Positions 5,707 through 11,895 of a stretch of DNA of 14,353 nucleotides are shown here, piece by piece. The translations under genes were made by a program, and so were the position numbers. The notes under the pieces are model-generated. The model saw only the letters and a list, made by a program, of their open reading frames with translations, searched no databases and was not told where the DNA came from. This DNA is from Pseudomonadota bacterium (GTDB taxonomy: Bacteria; Pseudomonadota; Alphaproteobacteria; Rhizobiales; Xanthobacteraceae): positions 1-14,353 of the forward strand of contig CAUJKG010000043.1 in the NCBI GenBank assembly GCA_963205465.1. Direction: 5' to 3'. How positions within the stretch are numbered: the first letter of the stretch is position 1; each line of letters opens with the position of its first letter.

Positions 5707-5731
5707 GGAACCTCCACACTGCATGCGCGTT
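5707..5731 (+). promoter_or_regulatory. EcfG-type promoter of the 82-aa gene
   Basis: GGAAC (5707-5711) and CGTT (5728-5731) with exactly 16 nt between them is a complete match to the EcfG general-stress consensus. The -10 box ends 41 nt before the ATG at 5773, leaving room for a leader of about 30 nt that carries the GGGG ribosome-site element (5761-5764). Confidence 0.65.
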
Positions 5732-5772
5732 AGACGAACCAGAAGCGACTTACTCCTTCTGGGGCCAGCGCC

Positions 5773-6021
5773 ATGCGTGACGTACTTACGCTCTATCCAC
5801 GGTTTCTCATTTTCAGCGCAGTCATGGCCGCGTTCCTGCTGCTCGTCGCGCTGATGCCGTCGTCAGGCGGCGCCAACGCGACCGCTATCTCGAACCCGGT
5901 GCAGACTTCCGCGACCGATACGAGCCAAAAGCTAGAAACGGGTGACTGCCGCATAAACCAACATGCATACGCCCCCACATGCACCATGCGGGGGCGTACT
6001 ATTCGCGTGATCAACTTCTGA
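5773..6021 (+). CDS. Small single-span membrane protein, probably stress induced
   Basis: An 82-residue protein of unrecognised family. A short N-terminal tail (1-10, ending in Arg) precedes one hydrophobic segment (11-28), followed by a Ser/Thr/Ala-rich spacer (29-53) and a C-terminal piece with two cysteines (59 and 70) that ends T-M-R-G-R-T-I-R-V-I-N-F. The orientation should place the C-terminus in the periplasm, where C59 and C70 could pair. The segment might instead be an uncleaved or cleaved signal sequence. A GGGG element lies 8 nt before the ATG. The only visible promoter is the exact EcfG-type site at 5707-5731. The last 50 bases contain a strong hairpin. The gene ends 5 bp from the convergent LysM peptidase gene. 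Confidence 0.7.
   Translation: MRDVLTLYPRFLIFSAVMAAFLLLVALMPSSGGANATAISNPVQTSATDTSQKLETGDCRINQHAYAPTCTMRGRTIRVINF
5968..5998. repeat. Perfect GC-rich hairpin inside the 3' end of the 82-aa gene
   Basis: TACGCCCCC (5968-5976) and GGGGGCGTA (5990-5998) form a perfect 9-bp stem with a 13-nt loop. It lies within the coding sequence, ending 23 nt before the stop codon. It is also about 30 nt past the stop of the convergent LysM gene, so it could slow polymerase or protect RNA 3' ends in both directions. There is no T-tract on either side, so I do not call it an intrinsic terminator. Confidence 0.6.
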
Positions 6022-6026
6022 GTGGA

Positions 6027-7319
6027 TCAGATACCGGAAAGATGCTTCTCGGGATCGACGGGGTTGGAGCCTTTGCGGATTTCGAAGTGTAGCTGCGGAG
6101 AGGTCACGCCGCCGGTCTGTCCAGCCTTCGCGATGACTTCGCCACGCTTGATCTTTTGATCCTTCTTCACATCGATCGCGCCGAGATGCGCATAGGCGGT
6201 AACCCAGTTGTCCGCATGGCGGATCAGCACGAGGTTCCCGAAACCTTTCAACTCATTACCGGCGTAGGCGACAACACCGTCTTCGGCGGCGCGGATCGCC
6301 GTACCTTCCGGCACGGAAACATTGATCCCATCGTTTTGCTGCCCGTTGGGTTTCCGGCCGTAAGCGGAAAGAATGCGTCCACGAACCGGCCAATGGAACG
6401 CCGGCCCGGCGTTCGGTGTGCGCTGCGGCGCATCGTTCACCGCCGGCGCAACATTCGGGCGCACGACGCCGACACTTTCCGGAGCGGGCACGTTCTCGTT
6501 ATGCGCCGTTTGCTGCGGCGGCGTTTGCGGCACGGTCTGTACCGCGCGCTGCGGCTGCGCCTTGGGCTGCTGCGGGGCCGCCGCCGGAGGTGTTGCCGCG
6601 ACCGGCGCCACACCCGGAATGCGAACCTGCTGCCCGATGCGAAGCTGGGTCGCGAGCGTCAGGTTGTTCGCCTTCGCGATCGCCTGGGGACTTACCTTGT
6701 ATTTGCGCGACAAGGAGAAGATCGTTTCGCCAGCCGTTGCCGTATGGATGCCCGTCTGTGCTGGGCGTGCCGGGACGATCTGCGTATTTGCGGTACGATG
6801 TCCCGGAATGACGAGACGCTGTCCCGGCCGGATCGTGTTCGCGCTCTGCAGGTTGTTGGCGCGCAGGATGGCATCGGCCGGAACGTTATGTTTGCGCGAG
6901 AGCGAATACACGGTTTCGCCGCGCTGCACGATAATGGCGCGGCTATTGTCCTTGCTCAAGTCGTTGGCGTTCACCGCCGCGGTCGTGCGCGGCGCGTTCA
7001 GTTTATTGTTTTGGGCGCGCGGAGGTTGCGCGGCCGGAACCGTTGCGGGGCGATAGGTCGCTACAGGCGGCTGCTGCGGATTATGCAGCGGCTGCGTTTC
7101 GACCTGCGAGCGCGGCGGCAGTTGATGCCCCGGAATTTGCGCCTGATTACTTGGCGCCTGCTGCGGGATCGACGCCGTCGTATCCTGCCGGTTCTGGAAG
7201 GGATTGGAGTCGAACCGCGTTACGTCGGTGCTGCAGGCAGCAGCAAAGGCGCCAATGGCGGCGACAGCGGCACAGCGGGCAAGCAAAGCTCCCCGGAAGC
7301 GCGAAAGATTGGTACGCAT
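6027..7319 (-). CDS. LysM/LytM lipoprotein, NlpD/EnvC-like amidase activator
   Basis: From the ATG at 7319 (a GTG lies directly before it) the product has 430 residues. A signal sequence ends in a lipobox-like A-A-A-C (Cys29). A Pro/Gln-rich linker follows, then LysM 1 (about 128-173), LysM 2 (about 189-236), a second Pro/Gln linker, and a C-terminal LytM/M23 domain (about 308-424). LysM domains bind peptidoglycan. The LytM zinc site is degenerate: the usual H-x-G-x-D is N-D-G-I-N (N329, N333), and the H-x-H is Q-L-H (Q409, H411). H378 in A-Y-A-H-L is kept. This matches the non-catalytic E. coli EnvC/NlpD factors, which activate cell-wall amidases during daughter-cell separation. The place after serS-surE-pcm is usual for nlpD-like genes. 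The ribosome site is weak, and there is a 116-bp gap after pcm. Confidence 0.88.
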   Translation of the reverse strand: MRTNLSRFRGALLARCAAVAAIGAFAAACSTDVTRFDSNPFQNRQDTTASIPQQAPSNQAQIPGHQLPPRSQVETQPLHNPQQPPVATYRPATVPAAQPPRAQNNKLNAPRTTAAVNANDLSKDNSRAIIVQRGETVYSLSRKHNVPADAILRANNLQSANTIRPGQRLVIPGHRTANTQIVPARPAQTGIHTATAGETIFSLSRKYKVSPQAIAKANNLTLATQLRIGQQVRIPGVAPVAATPPAAAPQQPKAQPQRAVQTVPQTPPQQTAHNENVPAPESVGVVRPNVAPAVNDAPQRTPNAGPAFHWPVRGRILSAYGRKPNGQQNDGINVSVPEGTAIRAAEDGVVAYAGNELKGFGNLVLIRHADNWVTAYAHLGAIDVKKDQKIKRGEVIAKAGQTGGVTSPQLHFEIRKGSNPVDPEKHLSGI

Positions 7320-7435
7320 CACTACTCACTCAGACGCAACAACACGCCTCACGAATTAGCGAAGTCGGGTAAACGCGGACTTAAGAAAAACGGCGCAGGC
7401 ATGAAAATTCGCAAGCGCGTCTGCGGTTTGCGTGG

Positions 7436-8113
7436 TTAGAGCGCCACGGCCTTCCCCTCGACCAGGGGCACGAAGCGAACCGACATGAGGTCGAGATGGT
7501 CGATTTTGCCGCCGGATTTCGTGAACAACCGGAGTGCCTGCACGCCCGCTTTGGGGCCGACCGGGGCGATCAACCGGCCGTTATCGGCCAGTTGATCGAA
7601 CAGCGGCGACGGGACTGCTTCCGTCGCTGCCGTAACGATAATCCTGTCGAATGGCGCTTCGTCAGGCGCGCCAAAGCTGCCATCGGCAACGCGAACCGTC
7701 ACGTTTTTCAACCCGAGCACGCGAAGGCGCGCTGAAGCGAGATCGGCGAGCGTGCGATAACGCTCGATCGTCACGACCCATTTCGCGAGCATGCCGAGGA
7801 TCGCGGCCTGATAGCCGGAGCCGGTCCCGAGTTCCAATACTTTGTGCTGAGGGCCGACATCGAGCGCTTCGGTCATGGTAGCGACCACGAACGGCTGGCT
7901 TATCGTCTGCCCGCAATCGATCGGCAGCGCCTGGTCGGCATAGGCAACGTTCGCATGCTCGGCCTCGACGAAAATCTCCCGCGGCACCTGCTCAAGCGCG
8001 CGCAGCACTTTGAGATCGCGAATCCCGCGGCTACGCAAAGAGAGCAAGAACTCCATGCGCGCTTCCGCGTTCTTGCGTTCGAACTCCTCATCGCGCCGGT
8101 TGCGGTCGGCCAT
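7436..8113 (-). CDS. pcm: Protein-L-isoaspartate O-methyltransferase
   Basis: The 225-residue enzyme (EC 2.1.1.77) transfers a methyl group from S-adenosylmethionine to L-isoaspartyl residues, starting repair of aged proteins in the cytoplasm. The family core is complete: R-E-x-F-V near 45-49, the signature G-Q-T-I-S-Q-P (68-74), SAM motif I V-L-E-L-G-T-G-S-G-Y (92-101), and the later motif D-R-I-I-V-T-A-A. Length is normal. The ATG at 8113 has GGAG about 10 nt upstream. Met20 would give a more classical N-terminus but lacks support from spacing. It follows surE by 21 bp, so the two are probably one transcript. The surE-pcm pair is conserved widely in proteobacteria and links two stationary-phase repair functions. 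Confidence 0.95.
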   Translation of the reverse strand: MADRNRRDEEFERKNAEARMEFLLSLRSRGIRDLKVLRALEQVPREIFVEAEHANVAYADQALPIDCGQTISQPFVVATMTEALDVGPQHKVLELGTGSGYQAAILGMLAKWVVTIERYRTLADLASARLRVLGLKNVTVRVADGSFGAPDEAPFDRIIVTAATEAVPSPLFDQLADNGRLIAPVGPKAGVQALRLFTKSGGKIDHLDLMSVRFVPLVEGKAVAL

Positions 8114-8134
8114 CCGCTCGAAGCTCCGTGATCG

Positions 8135-8920
8135 CTAGTTCGTCAATTCGCTATCGTCGAACATCGCAGCGAGTTTGGTCATAAACGGCCGGTCCGTGAG
8201 ATCGATCCGGAGCGGGGTCACCGATATCTTCTTTTGCTCAATTGCCGAAAGATCGCTGCCGTCCGCATAGGTGCGCTTGATGCGTTGGAATCCGATCCAG
8301 TAGTACGGGAATCCGCGCCCGTCCCGGCGCTCGTCCACGAGCAGCAATTCGGCATCGCGGCGGCCCTGTGTGGTGATGGCCACGCCCTCTACATCCTCCG
8401 GCGGACAATCGGGGAAGTTGATGTTCAGGAGAACCCCGACCGGAAGACCCTGCACGAGAATTTTCCGGATCAGGTCAGGCGCGAGCGCTTCGACAGTATC
8501 ATAGGTAAGCTGGTCTCGCGTCTGCGGGCCGTAAGCCTGGCTGAGCGCCATGGCCTGGATGCCGAGAATGGTTCCTTCCATGGCGCCCGCGACCGTACCA
8601 GAATAGATCACGTCCTCCGCAAGGTTCTGCCCGCGATTGATGCCGGATAGAATGAGGTCGGGCCGCTTGTCTTCCAGCACATGACGGACGCCCATGATGA
8701 CACAGTCGGTGGGCGTGCCTTTCACGGCGAAGCGCTTTTCAGCAACCTTGCGCAGGCGGAGCGGGTCGGACAGCGAAAGCGAATGCGACACGCCGGACTG
8801 ATCGAATTCCGGCGCGACGATCCATACGTCGTCCGAGAGCTGCTTTGCGATCCGCGCCAGCGCATCGAGACCGGGCGAATGAATTCCGTCGTCGTTGGTA
8901 ACGAGAATGCGCAACGTCAA
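8135..8920 (-). CDS. surE: 5'/3'-nucleotidase SurE
   Basis: The 261-residue product is SurE, a metal-dependent phosphatase of nucleoside monophosphates (EC 3.1.3.5) tied to stationary-phase survival. It begins R-I-L-V-T-N-D-D-G-I-H-S-P-G, with metal ligands D10 and D11. S42 sits in D-Q-S-G-V-S-H-S, and N95 in L-S-G-I-N-R-G-Q-N. The phosphate-binding Y-S-G-T-V-A-G-A-M-E motif follows. The start codon is TTG at 8920-8918 and overlaps the serS stop by 4 bases (TTGA), with an AAGG element about 5 nt upstream. A second in-frame TTG two codons later is possible and would match the usual M-R-I-L start. Translation is probably coupled to serS. Confidence 0.95.
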   Translation of the reverse strand: MTLRILVTNDDGIHSPGLDALARIAKQLSDDVWIVAPEFDQSGVSHSLSLSDPLRLRKVAEKRFAVKGTPTDCVIMGVRHVLEDKRPDLILSGINRGQNLAEDVIYSGTVAGAMEGTILGIQAMALSQAYGPQTRDQLTYDTVEALAPDLIRKILVQGLPVGVLLNINFPDCPPEDVEGVAITTQGRRDAELLLVDERRDGRGFPYYWIGFQRIKRTYADGSDLSAIEQKKISVTPLRIDLTDRPFMTKLAAMFDDSELTN

Positions 8921-10200
8921 TTTGCCTTCATGATTTTCGTAATGCCGCCCATATAGGGCTTCAAGGCTTCCGGGATTGTGACGGAGCCGTCTTCATTCTG
9001 ATAGTTTTCAAGGACGGCGATCAGTGCACGGCCGACCGCGACGCCGGACCCGTTCAGCGTATGCACGTAGCGCGGGCCCTTCGCATCTTTCGGGCGATAG
9101 CGCGCGTTCATGCGCCGGGCCTGGAAATCACCGCAGTTCGAACAGGACGAAATCTCGCGATAGGTGTTTTCGCCGGGCAGCCAGACCTCGATGTCGTAGG
9201 TCTTCTGCGAGGCAAAACCCATGTCGCCGGTGCAGAGCGTCATCACGCGGTAATGCAGGCCGAGTTTCTGCAAGACCTTCTCGGCGGAGCTCAGCATACG
9301 CTCGTGTTCTTCGGCGCTCTGTTCGGGCGTCGTGATTGAGACCAGTTCGACCTTGGTGAACTGGTGTTGGCGGATCATGCCGCGCGTGTCTTTGCCCGCG
9401 GCACCGGCTTCCGCGCGGAAGCACGGCGTGCAAGCGGTCAACCGCATCGGCAACTTGGCATCGTCGATGATTTCGCCGCTCGCAAGATTGGTGAGCGGCA
9501 CCTCCGCCGTCGGGATGAGCCAGAAATCCTCGCCTGCGCGGAACTGGTCATCTCTGAATTTCGGCAACTGCGCCGTGCCGTACATCGCCGCATCCCTGAC
9601 GAGCACTGGCGGGTTCACTTCGGTGTAGCCATGCTCGGCTGTGTGCGTATCGAGAAAGAGTTGCGCCAGCGCGCGCTCGAGCCGCGCCAGCGCGCCCTTC
9701 AGCACAACGAAACGCGCGCCGGAAATCTTCGACGCCGCCTCGAAATCCATCAGCCCGAGCGCCTCGCCGATTTCGAAGTGCAACTTTGGTTTGAAGGAGA
9801 TCGGCGGCTTCTCGCCATGCCGGCGATATTCCACGTTGCCGGTTTCGTCCTTGCCATCCGGCACGTCTGCAGCTGGAAGGTTCGGGATCGACGCGAGAAT
9901 TTCGTCGAGCCGCCGCTCGATTTCCTGCTGCTCGCTTTCGAGTTTCGGCATCTCGTCCTTGATGCCGGCGACCTCGGCCATCAGGGTCTGCGCCCGCACT
10001 TCGTCTTTGGCTTTCTTGGCTTCGCCGACTTCTCTGGAAACGGCGTTGCGGCGCTCCTGCATGGTCTGCAGCTTCGCAATAACTGCGCGGCGCTTTTCGT
10101 CGAGCGCAATCAGATCGGGCGAGCCTGCGCTCAGGCCGCGACGCGCCAGCGCCCTGTCAAATTCCGCGGGATTGTCCCGTATCCACTTAATGTCGTGCAT
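8917..10200 (-). CDS. serS: Serine--tRNA ligase
   Basis: The 427-residue class II aminoacyl-tRNA synthetase charges tRNA-Ser with serine (EC 6.1.1.11). The N-terminal long helical arm that grips the tRNA is seen as a charged coiled coil at about 30-100. The catalytic domain has the T-A-E serine-binding motif (231-233), motif 2 F-R-A-E-A-G-A-A-G-K-D-T-R-G (261-274) and motif 3 G-S-G-V-A-V-G-R-A-L (384-393). Length is typical. The ATG at 10200 has AGGA about 7 nt upstream, and a small inverted repeat touches that site. It is 63 bp after tatC and overlaps surE by 4 bp. Confidence 0.97.
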   Translation of the reverse strand: MHDIKWIRDNPAEFDRALARRGLSAGSPDLIALDEKRRAVIAKLQTMQERRNAVSREVGEAKKAKDEVRAQTLMAEVAGIKDEMPKLESEQQEIERRLDEILASIPNLPAADVPDGKDETGNVEYRRHGEKPPISFKPKLHFEIGEALGLMDFEAASKISGARFVVLKGALARLERALAQLFLDTHTAEHGYTEVNPPVLVRDAAMYGTAQLPKFRDDQFRAGEDFWLIPTAEVPLTNLASGEIIDDAKLPMRLTACTPCFRAEAGAAGKDTRGMIRQHQFTKVELVSITTPEQSAEEHERMLSSAEKVLQKLGLHYRVMTLCTGDMGFASQKTYDIEVWLPGENTYREISSCSNCGDFQARRMNARYRPKDAKGPRYVHTLNGSGVAVGRALIAVLENYQNEDGSVTIPEALKPYMGGITKIMKAN

Positions 10201-10209
10201 TTTCAGTCC

Positions 10210-10233
10210 TGCGTAACGTTCTTTGATTACGCA
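10210..10233 (-). promoter_or_regulatory. Inverted repeat in the serS leader
   Basis: TGCGTAA (10210-10216) and TTACGCA (10227-10233) form a 7-bp stem with a 10-nt loop, between tatC and serS. In minus-strand RNA its 3' arm ends next to, and partly covers, the AGGA ribosome site of serS, so it could modulate translation. On the plus strand it is followed by ATTTTT, but no plus-strand gene is present to be terminated. Confidence 0.3.
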
Positions 10234-10263
10234 CGATTTTTCTACTTAAAGCGATAGTTGAAG

Positions 10264-11100
10264 TTACGTGCTGGACGGACTGGCGGGAGGCGCCGTCAGA
10301 TCGGTCGAAGGCGAAGAATTCGCGGCATCCGTTTCCGTCTGCGCCGCTGCCCGCTTCTTTTCCGCCGCTGCCACCAGCCAGATCGAGGCTTCGTAAAGGA
10401 GCAAGGTTGGCACCGCAAGCGCAAGCTGTGAAATCACGTCCGGCGGCGTCAGCACCGCCGCGATGATGAAGACCCCCACAATCGCATAACGGCGCATCTG
10501 CCGGAGCCAGGCCGCGGTCACGACGCCGATCCGGGCGAGCAGCGTCAGAATTACGGGAAGCTGGAAGCAGATCCCGAAAGCAAAGATCAGCCCCATGATG
10601 AGCGAGAGGTATTCGGAGACACGCGGCAGGAGCTTGATCTCCGGCCCGCCGCCGAGCTGCTGCATACCGATGAAGAAACCCATCGCAAGCGGCATCGCCA
10701 GGAAATAGACGAAGGCAGCACCCAACAGGAAGCAGAAGGGCGTGGCGATCAGATAAGGGAGAAAGGCGCCCTTCTCGTGCTTGTAAAGTCCGGGCGCAAC
10801 GAAGGCGTAGATCTGGGCCGCGATCACGGGAAACGAAAGGAACGCCGCACCGAAGATCGCAAGCTTGATCTGCGTGATCAGGAATTCTTGCGGCGCCGTA
10901 TAGATCAGCTCGATCTTCGCATCGGCACCGGCGGCAAGCTGATAGGGAAACAGCAGGATATTGTAGATATATCGCGCGCCGGCGAAGCAGATGATCATCA
11001 TCACGATGAAAGCAAGCAGCGATTTGATCAGCCGCGAACGCAACTCGACCAAATGCTCCATCAACGGAGCTTTGCTGGCATCGATATCGTCCTGGCTCAT
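10264..11100 (-). CDS. tatC: Sec-independent protein translocase TatC
   Basis: The 278-residue polytopic protein is the TatC receptor of twin-arginine signal peptides in the inner membrane. The conserved N-terminal M-E-H-L-V-E-L-R-S-R-L (14-24) precedes the first helix. The periplasmic loop contains Y-T-A-P-Q-E-F with the conserved Pro and Glu. About six hydrophobic helices can be traced, ending near residue 245. The C-terminal 30 residues are Ala/Ser/Thr/Pro-rich, a disordered tail often seen in Alphaproteobacteria. The ATG overlaps the tatB stop by 4 bases (ATGA), which indicates coupled translation. It works with TatB (receptor partner) and TatA (pore). Confidence 0.96.
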   Translation of the reverse strand: MSQDDIDASKAPLMEHLVELRSRLIKSLLAFIVMMIICFAGARYIYNILLFPYQLAAGADAKIELIYTAPQEFLITQIKLAIFGAAFLSFPVIAAQIYAFVAPGLYKHEKGAFLPYLIATPFCFLLGAAFVYFLAMPLAMGFFIGMQQLGGGPEIKLLPRVSEYLSLIMGLIFAFGICFQLPVILTLLARIGVVTAAWLRQMRRYAIVGVFIIAAVLTPPDVISQLALAVPTLLLYEASIWLVAAAEKKRAAAQTETDAANSSPSTDLTAPPASPSST

Positions 11101-11540
11101 GCGCCCGTTCCTTGCTTGGGCGTGGCCTCGTTGACCGTATCGGCCGAGGTCGTTGCTGACGGCGCGATCGGTGCTGGCTCAATGTTCACGGGTTCGGCCT
11201 GCGGCGGTGCAGGAACGGCGGCATCGATCTGGGCATCGGGAGCGGCCGGCGGCTGCGGAGCATCGATCGATTTCTGAATCTCGCTTTCAATCGACTGCAT
11301 CGGGTTCTGAATTGCGTTCTGCGCCGTCGACGCAAGGTTCTCCGCCTGCTTCTTCAGGTCTGCAAGCTCGGCATCCCGCATCGCGTCCTGAAACTGGCCC
11401 TGAAACTCGTTGGCCATCGAGCGCACCTTCGACATCATCGAGCCGAGCGCACGAAGGACCTTCGGCAGATCCTTCGGCCCGATCACCACGAGCGCGACGA
11501 TCCCGATTACGAGAAGCTCACTCCAACCGATATCGAACAT
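11097..11540 (-). CDS. tatB: Sec-independent protein translocase TatB
   Basis: The 147-residue protein begins M-F-D-I-G-W-S-E-L-L, with the TatB-typical Glu8. One membrane helix (about 7-20), the G-P-K-D-L-P hinge and a long amphipathic helix (about 24-60) follow. The start M-F-D-I-G and the Gly-Pro hinge separate it from TatA. After about residue 93 the tail is Pro/Ala-rich and probably disordered. TatB sits with TatC and receives twin-arginine precursors. The ATG at 11540 has GAGGTGG about 8 nt upstream. It lies 61 bp after tatA. Confidence 0.95.
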   Translation of the reverse strand: MFDIGWSELLVIGIVALVVIGPKDLPKVLRALGSMMSKVRSMANEFQGQFQDAMRDAELADLKKQAENLASTAQNAIQNPMQSIESEIQKSIDAPQPPAAPDAQIDAAVPAPPQAEPVNIEPAPIAPSATTSADTVNEATPKQGTGA

Positions 11541-11601
11541 GTAGCTGCCACCTCACCGCGGCCAGATTGCAGTCCGCGCAAGGCACCGCAAGCGAGCGGC
11601 G

Positions 11602-11826
11602 TCAGCCGACCTTTTGATCGTCGGTGCGGCGCACCACCGGCGGGGTTTGCTCGATCGTCTTCGGCGGCGTCTGGGCGGCCGCAGGCTCTTCATCCTGCAT
11701 GCCCTTCTTGAACGCCTTGATGCCCTTCGCGGCATCGCCCATCAGCTCGGAAATCTTGCCGCGACCGAACAGCAGCAACACGATCACCGCGACGACAAGC
11801 CAATGCCAGATACTCAAACCACCCAT
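11602..11826 (-). CDS. tatA: Sec-independent protein translocase TatA
   Basis: The 74-residue protein has the TatA plan: a short N-terminus, one membrane helix (about 5-19), the F20-G21-R-G-K hinge, an amphipathic helix (about 22-43, I-S-E-L-M-G-D-A-A-K-G-I-K-A-F-K-K-G-M) and a polar tail. TatA oligomers form the passage for folded proteins across the inner membrane. GGAGG lies 6 nt before the ATG at 11826. It is the first gene of the tatABC set, 69 bp after the ABC ATPase gene. No clear separate promoter is seen in that gap, so co-transcription from upstream is possible. Confidence 0.95.
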   Translation of the reverse strand: MGGLSIWHWLVVAVIVLLLFGRGKISELMGDAAKGIKAFKKGMQDEEPAAAQTPPKTIEQTPPVVRRTDDQKVG

Positions 11827-11895
11827 GGAATCCTCCGCTGGCAGGTTAGCTCAGAAGCCGCCAAGACCAGCCAAATTTCGTTACTTTGCATGAAC

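Noticed and set aside
7410..7432. Possible terminator after the pcm gene
   Set aside because: Only a 5-bp CGCAA/TTGCG stem with a 13-nt loop, overlapping the interval right at the stop codon; too weak to call.
6156..7439. 427-codon plus-strand open frame opposite the LysM gene
   Set aside because: An Arg-rich antisense shadow of a GC-rich gene, with no domain, while the minus-strand frame has clear LysM and LytM domains.
9364..10257. 297-codon plus-strand frame opposite serS
   Set aside because: An antisense shadow of serS, Arg/Ala-rich, without recognisable features.
10187..11182. 331-codon minus-strand frame overlapping tatC
   Set aside because: It is an alternative frame of tatC with Arg/Cys/His-rich translation. 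The other frame encodes unmistakable TatC.
11827..11895. tRNA-like string GGTTAGCTCAG in the gap before tatA
   Set aside because: It resembles a D-arm, but there is no acceptor, anticodon or T-arm around it.
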